8,989 nt of DNA from a bacterium (GTDB lineage Bacteria > Desulfobacterota > DSWW01), in the NCBI GenBank assembly GCA_030609865.1, contig JAUWSZ010000057.1, positions 1-8,989 of the forward strand, in the 5' to 3' direction. Shown here piece after piece: positions 5,831-8,989 of this stretch (position 1 is its first letter; each line of letters begins with the position of its first letter). Position numbers and translations under genes: made by a program. The notes under the pieces are model-generated. The model was not told the origin of the DNA. It worked only from the letters and a program-made list of their open reading frames with translations, and did no database searches.

Positions 5831-5950
5831 TTGGCTCTTAGCTGTTAGCCATAAGCTTTTGGCTATTAGCTCCACGCCCCTCCCCCCACAACGTACCCAC
5901 CAAAGAGGTGGGGAGGCGGGGAGCTAATAGCTAACAGCTAAAAGCTTATG
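5831..5950. repeat. Permuted inverted repeat built of AGCTRTTAG units around a C-rich/G-rich core
   Basis: The outer arms CATAAGCTTTT (5850-5860) and AAAAGCTTATG (5940-5950) pair perfectly, as do GCTATTAGCTCC (5862-5873) and GGAGCTAATAGC (5920-5931). A third block, TTAGCTGTTAGC (5838-5849), pairs with GCTAACAGCTAA (5930-5941), but on the left it sits outside CATAAGCTTTT and on the right inside it. The left side also has two near-identical direct copies of TTGGCTNTTAGCT (5831-5843 and 5859-5871). The core (5874-5919) is C-rich then G-rich and can pair imperfectly. It lies between convergent genes and could act as a bidirectional terminator or be a small dispersed element. Confidence 0.75.
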
Positions 5951-5961
5951 CCTCGTTACCT

Positions 5962-7098
5962 TCAGTAAGCAGCCAGCACCTGATCCGCCACGAACATCCG
6001 GTGCTTCTCCGTGCAGTCTCCGAGGATCTCGAGCAGCTTGGCATCCCGGAAGATTCTCTCGGCACGGCTGCCACTCCGGTACCCTTCCTGACCGGTAATC
6101 TGCATGGCCCAGTCGGCAGCCTTGACGGCCGCCTCGGAAGCAAAGACCTTGGCGCTCGATGCGAGGACAGGCGCTTCCGCATTCTTTTCTTCCATCATCC
6201 AGACGCAGCGGTACAGAAGCATCAGCGCGGTCTCCTGGAAGAGCAATGTCTCTGCCAGCTTGAAGGACATCTCCTGATGCCTGGCCAGCGGCTTTTCGCC
6301 GGCCTGATGGTCGCGTGCGTGGACCCCGGCAGTCACCATGGCAGCGTTGATCATCCCCGTGGCCACGCCGCCGAAAAGGAGGTGCTCAAAGGCCCGCAGG
6401 ATGAGCACCGATCCCGGCCCGTCGTCCGGGGCCAACCTCACCGCAGTGCAGTCCTTCAGGGATACGTCTGCAGTCGGGACGCCACGGCACCCCAGTTTTG
6501 TATGCGGAGGGGAGATCTCGAGCCCTGGCGCATCCGGATAGACAAGGAAGAGGGCCGCCGCCCCGTCTTCCGAGGCGGTCAGGATCTTCGGACCCGCCAA
6601 GGGGGCGTTCAGCACCATGGCCTTCTCCCCCGTGAGCTTGGCACCGCTCCCGGATGAAGAGGCCGTGGTTTTGGGCGTCCACGCATCCAGGCTCGCTTCC
6701 GGCTCCAGATCCCCACAGGCACCGATGGTCTCGCCGCCAAGAAGGCCACCCATAAATGCATCCCGCTCCGCCTTCTCCCCCCACTCGCAAAGGGAACGGG
6801 CACACAGCCCAACGCTGGACAGTACGCTGAGCGCGGTAGCCGGACACGCCTCACCCAGTTCCTGATGGAGCACGACTGTGCCCAGCAGGTCTCCACCGAC
6901 GCCCCCCATCTCCGCGGGCAAACCCAATCCGAGCAATCCCTCCCGGGCCAGGACCTTTGCACGCTCTTTGATCATCGCCTGTGCTTCTTCCGCCGAAGCC
7001 GCATCCAGACCCGCTGCGCCAGGCGCGATATCCCGTCCACAACAGTCCCGGACCCTCTGCTGCACCTCCAACTGTTTGTCGGTAAACCTGAACTCCAT
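5962..7098 (-). CDS. Divergent acyl-CoA dehydrogenase-like protein, probable non-canonical subunit of an ACAD pair
   Basis: 378 residues with normal ACAD length and domain order: helical N-terminal domain (1-120), beta domain (about 125-225), helical C-terminal domain (230-378). Signature positions are degraded. The flavin/substrate motif usually like GLTEPNAGSD reads CGDLEPEASLDAW (128-140), the RxxFG motif reads HQAGEKPL, QVHGGYG reads QITGQEGY, and the IYEGT catalytic-Glu site reads ILGDC (358-362). A Glu at residue 238 (AFEHLLFGG) lines up with the alternative catalytic Glu of isovaleryl-CoA dehydrogenase, so activity cannot be excluded. The ATG has AAGGAG 5-6 nt upstream, overlapping the stop codon of the preceding ACAD gene (11 bp gap), so the two are translated together. 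I infer a partner subunit in a heteromeric ACAD, as known for ChsE1-ChsE2 in steroid catabolism. Confidence 0.88.
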   Translation of the reverse strand: MEFRFTDKQLEVQQRVRDCCGRDIAPGAAGLDAASAEEAQAMIKERAKVLAREGLLGLGLPAEMGGVGGDLLGTVVLHQELGEACPATALSVLSSVGLCARSLCEWGEKAERDAFMGGLLGGETIGACGDLEPEASLDAWTPKTTASSSGSGAKLTGEKAMVLNAPLAGPKILTASEDGAAALFLVYPDAPGLEISPPHTKLGCRGVPTADVSLKDCTAVRLAPDDGPGSVLILRAFEHLLFGGVATGMINAAMVTAGVHARDHQAGEKPLARHQEMSFKLAETLLFQETALMLLYRCVWMMEEKNAEAPVLASSAKVFASEAAVKAADWAMQITGQEGYRSGSRAERIFRDAKLLEILGDCTEKHRMFVADQVLAAY

Positions 7099-7109
7099 GT
7101 GTGGGCTCC

Positions 7110-8267
7110 TTATGGAAGTTGCTGCATCAGCATGCGAGCAATAATGGTCTTCTGGACCTCCGAGGTGCCACCACCGATCATCCCCAGCTTCGAATCCCGG
7201 AAAAAGCGCTCTACCGGATACTCGTGCATCAGGCCGTAGCCTCCGTGAACCTGTACGGCATCGTCAGCGACCTTCATGCCCCAGTCCGAAACGAAGAGCT
7301 TGGTGATGGAGGCTTCCAGGTGGTTCAGGTCCGCCCCCTGGTCTTTCTTCCAGGCGATGCGGTAGATCAGCATGCGGGCCGCCTCCAGAAAGATCTTCAT
7401 ATCGGCCAGCATGTGCTTGATGGCAGGGAAAGAGGCAATGGGCCGGCCGAACTGGTGGCGGTCTTTTGCATAGCGCACGCACTGCTCGAGAATTAACTCT
7501 GTCGCCCCTACCATGGGGGCCAGCAACGCGCTGCGGTCCCACTCGACGGTCCCGAGGGCCATCATGAACCCGGCTCCCTCGTCTCCCAGTCGATTCTCGA
7601 CTGGAACTTCGCAGTCATCGAAGACCAGTTCCCCGGTGGTCGAGGAACGGACGCACATCTTGTTCAGCTCCTTGCCGACCGAATATCCGGGGAAATCCTT
7701 TTCGACGATAAAGCCGGTGATGCCCTGGTGCTTCAGGTTCTTGTCGACCGTCGCATAGATCACCAACACGTCCGCGATCGGCCCGTTGGTGATGAACATC
7801 TTGGTGCCGTTGAGGACGTATTTGTCCCCTTTTCTGACCGCGGTGGTCTCCAGGCCGGCGGCGTCGGAGCCTGCATTCGGCTCAGTAAGCCCCATGGCGC
7901 CGACCCATTCCCCTGTGGCCAGTTTCGGTACATACTTCTTTCGTTGTTCCTCGTTCCCCCACTTGTGCAGCGTGTCCATGGTCAGGAACGTGTGGGCGCC
8001 CCAGGCCAGCGTGAATCCCCCGTCCACACCTGCCCGGCCCGCAGCCTCATGGGCCATACAGGTCGTCAGAACGTCCGCGCCGCTGCCCCCGTACTCCTCC
8101 GGCAGATGGAGGCCGATGAACCCCTGTTCCCCCATCTTGCGCCACGCCTCCCAGCAGAACTGATGCTTGTCATCAGACTCTTCCGCGTAAGGGGCGACCT
8201 CTTTTCGAAAGAACTTCAATGCCTGCTCGTAGAACATCTTCTGTTCGTCAGAGAGATGGAATTCCAT
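7110..8267 (-). CDS. Acyl-CoA dehydrogenase, catalytic-type, with shifted catalytic residue
   Basis: 385 residues, full-length ACAD family flavoprotein that would oxidise an acyl-CoA to the alpha,beta-enoyl-CoA in the cytoplasm. Visible motifs in order: LPEEYGGSGAD (55-65), AMGLTEPNAGSDAAG (124-138, flavin contact), VLNGTKMFITNG (151-162), DRHQFGRPI (269-277, FAD Arg), QVHGGYG (339-345) and GGGTSEVQ (365-372). In medium- and short-chain enzymes that last site is IYEGT with the catalytic Glu; here it is IGGGT, as in isovaleryl- and long-chain-type enzymes that use a Glu on another helix. At that alternative position this protein has EWDR (242-245), so Asp244 or Glu242 is the likely base. It is second in the operon, 24 bp after EFR1 and 11 bp before the second ACAD. 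Substrate unknown; possibly branched or cyclic acyl chains. Confidence 0.93.
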   Translation of the reverse strand: MEFHLSDEQKMFYEQALKFFRKEVAPYAEESDDKHQFCWEAWRKMGEQGFIGLHLPEEYGGSGADVLTTCMAHEAAGRAGVDGGFTLAWGAHTFLTMDTLHKWGNEEQRKKYVPKLATGEWVGAMGLTEPNAGSDAAGLETTAVRKGDKYVLNGTKMFITNGPIADVLVIYATVDKNLKHQGITGFIVEKDFPGYSVGKELNKMCVRSSTTGELVFDDCEVPVENRLGDEGAGFMMALGTVEWDRSALLAPMVGATELILEQCVRYAKDRHQFGRPIASFPAIKHMLADMKIFLEAARMLIYRIAWKKDQGADLNHLEASITKLFVSDWGMKVADDAVQVHGGYGLMHEYPVERFFRDSKLGMIGGGTSEVQKTIIARMLMQQLP

Positions 8268-8291
8268 AACCTTTCGTCTCCCTCGTCGGTT

Positions 8292-8989
8292 CTATGTACT
8301 CTGTGTTGCGAGAGCCGGACCCTTGTAGCGCCCTCGCCCACCGGTGACGGTCGTGGTAATCGCCTCGGTCGGGCAGTTGTTGTAGCAAGCCCAACACCCC
8401 GTACAACGCTTCGAGAAGACCGGATAGGGCCGCAGGGAAATCGCCCTTGAAGCGCAGCCAAGAGCGCATGCGGCGCACTGGATGCACCGCTTCGGGTCCA
8501 CCCTTTTCGTGCCCATGGCGAGCCTGAGCTCCTTCGGCCCTGCCCTCTTCCCGATCAGGTGCAACGGGCTCACCCTGAAATCGAAGATCTTGGATCTCAG
8601 GTTCTTGGAACTCAATTGCCGGACAAGCCCTTCGACAAAGGGGCCGACAGCTTCGAGGTCACCCTCGTCAGGCTTTCCAGCAAACCCCTGTGCCTTGGCC
8701 CCGAACTGCCTCGCCACAGGCCAGTTGGTCTCAGCCGTCACCTCCAGGCCTTCGAGGACGAGGAAATTCTTCTCCATAAGCAAGTTGGCCATCGTACGCA
8801 GTGTGTTGATCGGCTGGCCACCGCTCGTGCAGAACAGAAACGAGGGGACGAGCTTCTTCTGAGTGGGGATCAGTCCCAGGACTTCGTAGAACCCCCAGGA
8901 AGGCTTCCATGCCATGGTAGGCGTCCCGAATCCTACGACGTCGTACGAACCGAGATCGTCGAAATCAGGCTCCCTTACAGGATCCCGCA
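8292..8989 (-). CDS. EFR1-type flavodoxin/ferredoxin fusion, 5' end outside the window
   Basis: 231 codons are open from the right edge to the stop at 8292. The frame continues through the edge (RDPVREPDFDDLGSYDVVGF), so the Met at 8915 is internal. The visible N-terminal part is the second half of a flavodoxin-like domain: YDVVGFGTPTMAWKP, then FLFCTSGGQP. After a linker comes a two-cluster ferredoxin domain: CIQCAACALGC and CTGCWACYNNCP (bases 8486-8373), each a complete CxxCxxCxxxC set for a [4Fe-4S] cluster. This matches the EFR1 family, found mainly in anaerobes, which is expected to carry electrons between flavin and iron-sulfur partners. It is followed after 24 bp by two ACAD genes, so it may pass electrons to or from them, a role normally filled by ETF. 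The tail after the second cluster is basic and short. Confidence 0.92.
   Translation of the reverse strand, partial: RDPVREPDFDDLGSYDVVGFGTPTMAWKPSWGFYEVLGLIPTQKKLVPSFLFCTSGGQPINTLRTMANLLMEKNFLVLEGLEVTAETNWPVARQFGAKAQGFAGKPDEGDLEAVGPFVEGLVRQLSSKNLRSKIFDFRVSPLHLIGKRAGPKELRLAMGTKRVDPKRCIQCAACALGCASRAISLRPYPVFSKRCTGCWACYNNCPTEAITTTVTGGRGRYKGPALATQST

Noticed and set aside
8292..8915. Met at 8915 as the start of the EFR1 gene
   Set aside because: The open frame continues to the window edge with flavodoxin sequence (YDVVGFGTPT) before it, so the real start lies outside.
1..8989. CRISPR array, tRNA, rRNA or insertion sequence
   Set aside because: No regularly spaced repeats, no tRNA-like cloverleaf I could trace, and no transposase or long terminal inverted repeats were found on reading; the 5831-5950 repeat carries no gene.

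Overview
The window looks like a catabolic (acyl-CoA / redox) region of a Gram-negative anaerobe. I favour Desulfobacterota (sulfate-reducing or syntrophic Deltaproteobacteria). The reasons are the EFR1-type flavodoxin/ferredoxin fusion, paired acyl-CoA dehydrogenases, a DUF35/thiolase pair, a MopE-like secreted protein, and an AGCTRTTAG-rich intergenic repeat. This is an inference from gene content; no marker gene is present.

Layout. (1) Positions 1-3833, minus strand, read right to left: a 971-residue tandem fusion of two VAO/PCMH-type FAD-oxidase modules, a DUF35 zinc-ribbon/OB-fold protein, and the N-terminal part of an SCP-x-type thiolase that runs off the left edge. (2) Positions 3834-4296: a divergent control region with a consensus TATAAT box for the leftward operon, three related palindromes that look like operators, a rightward TTGACA promoter candidate, and a long leader with a consensus Shine-Dalgarno sequence that no start codon uses. 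(3) Positions 4297-5211, plus strand: a secreted protein with one C-terminal MopE-type Asp/Cys motif, followed by a clear hairpin terminator. (4) Positions 5380-5811, plus strand: a small SCP2-like protein with its own promoter candidate. (5) Positions 5831-5950: an unusual permuted inverted repeat between convergent genes. (6) Positions 5962-8989, minus strand: an operon in the order EFR1-type flavodoxin/ferredoxin (start outside the window), canonical-looking acyl-CoA dehydrogenase, degenerate acyl-CoA dehydrogenase.

How it may fit together (inference). The two ACADs read as a catalytic plus a divergent subunit that could form one heteromeric enzyme, with EFR1 as a candidate redox partner. 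The thiolase and DUF35 protein are expected to form one complex that cleaves a beta-oxo (or beta-hydroxy) acyl-CoA. The VAO/PCMH-like fusion would carry out an upstream flavin-dependent oxidation; its C-terminal half keeps a Tyr-Arg pair like the phenolate-anchoring pair of VAO/PCMH enzymes, so a phenolic or other aromatic substrate is possible. The SCP2-like protein may handle a hydrophobic ligand. The most unusual elements are the double-module flavoprotein with a degenerate first FAD loop, the ACAD pair, and the operator-rich divergent region.
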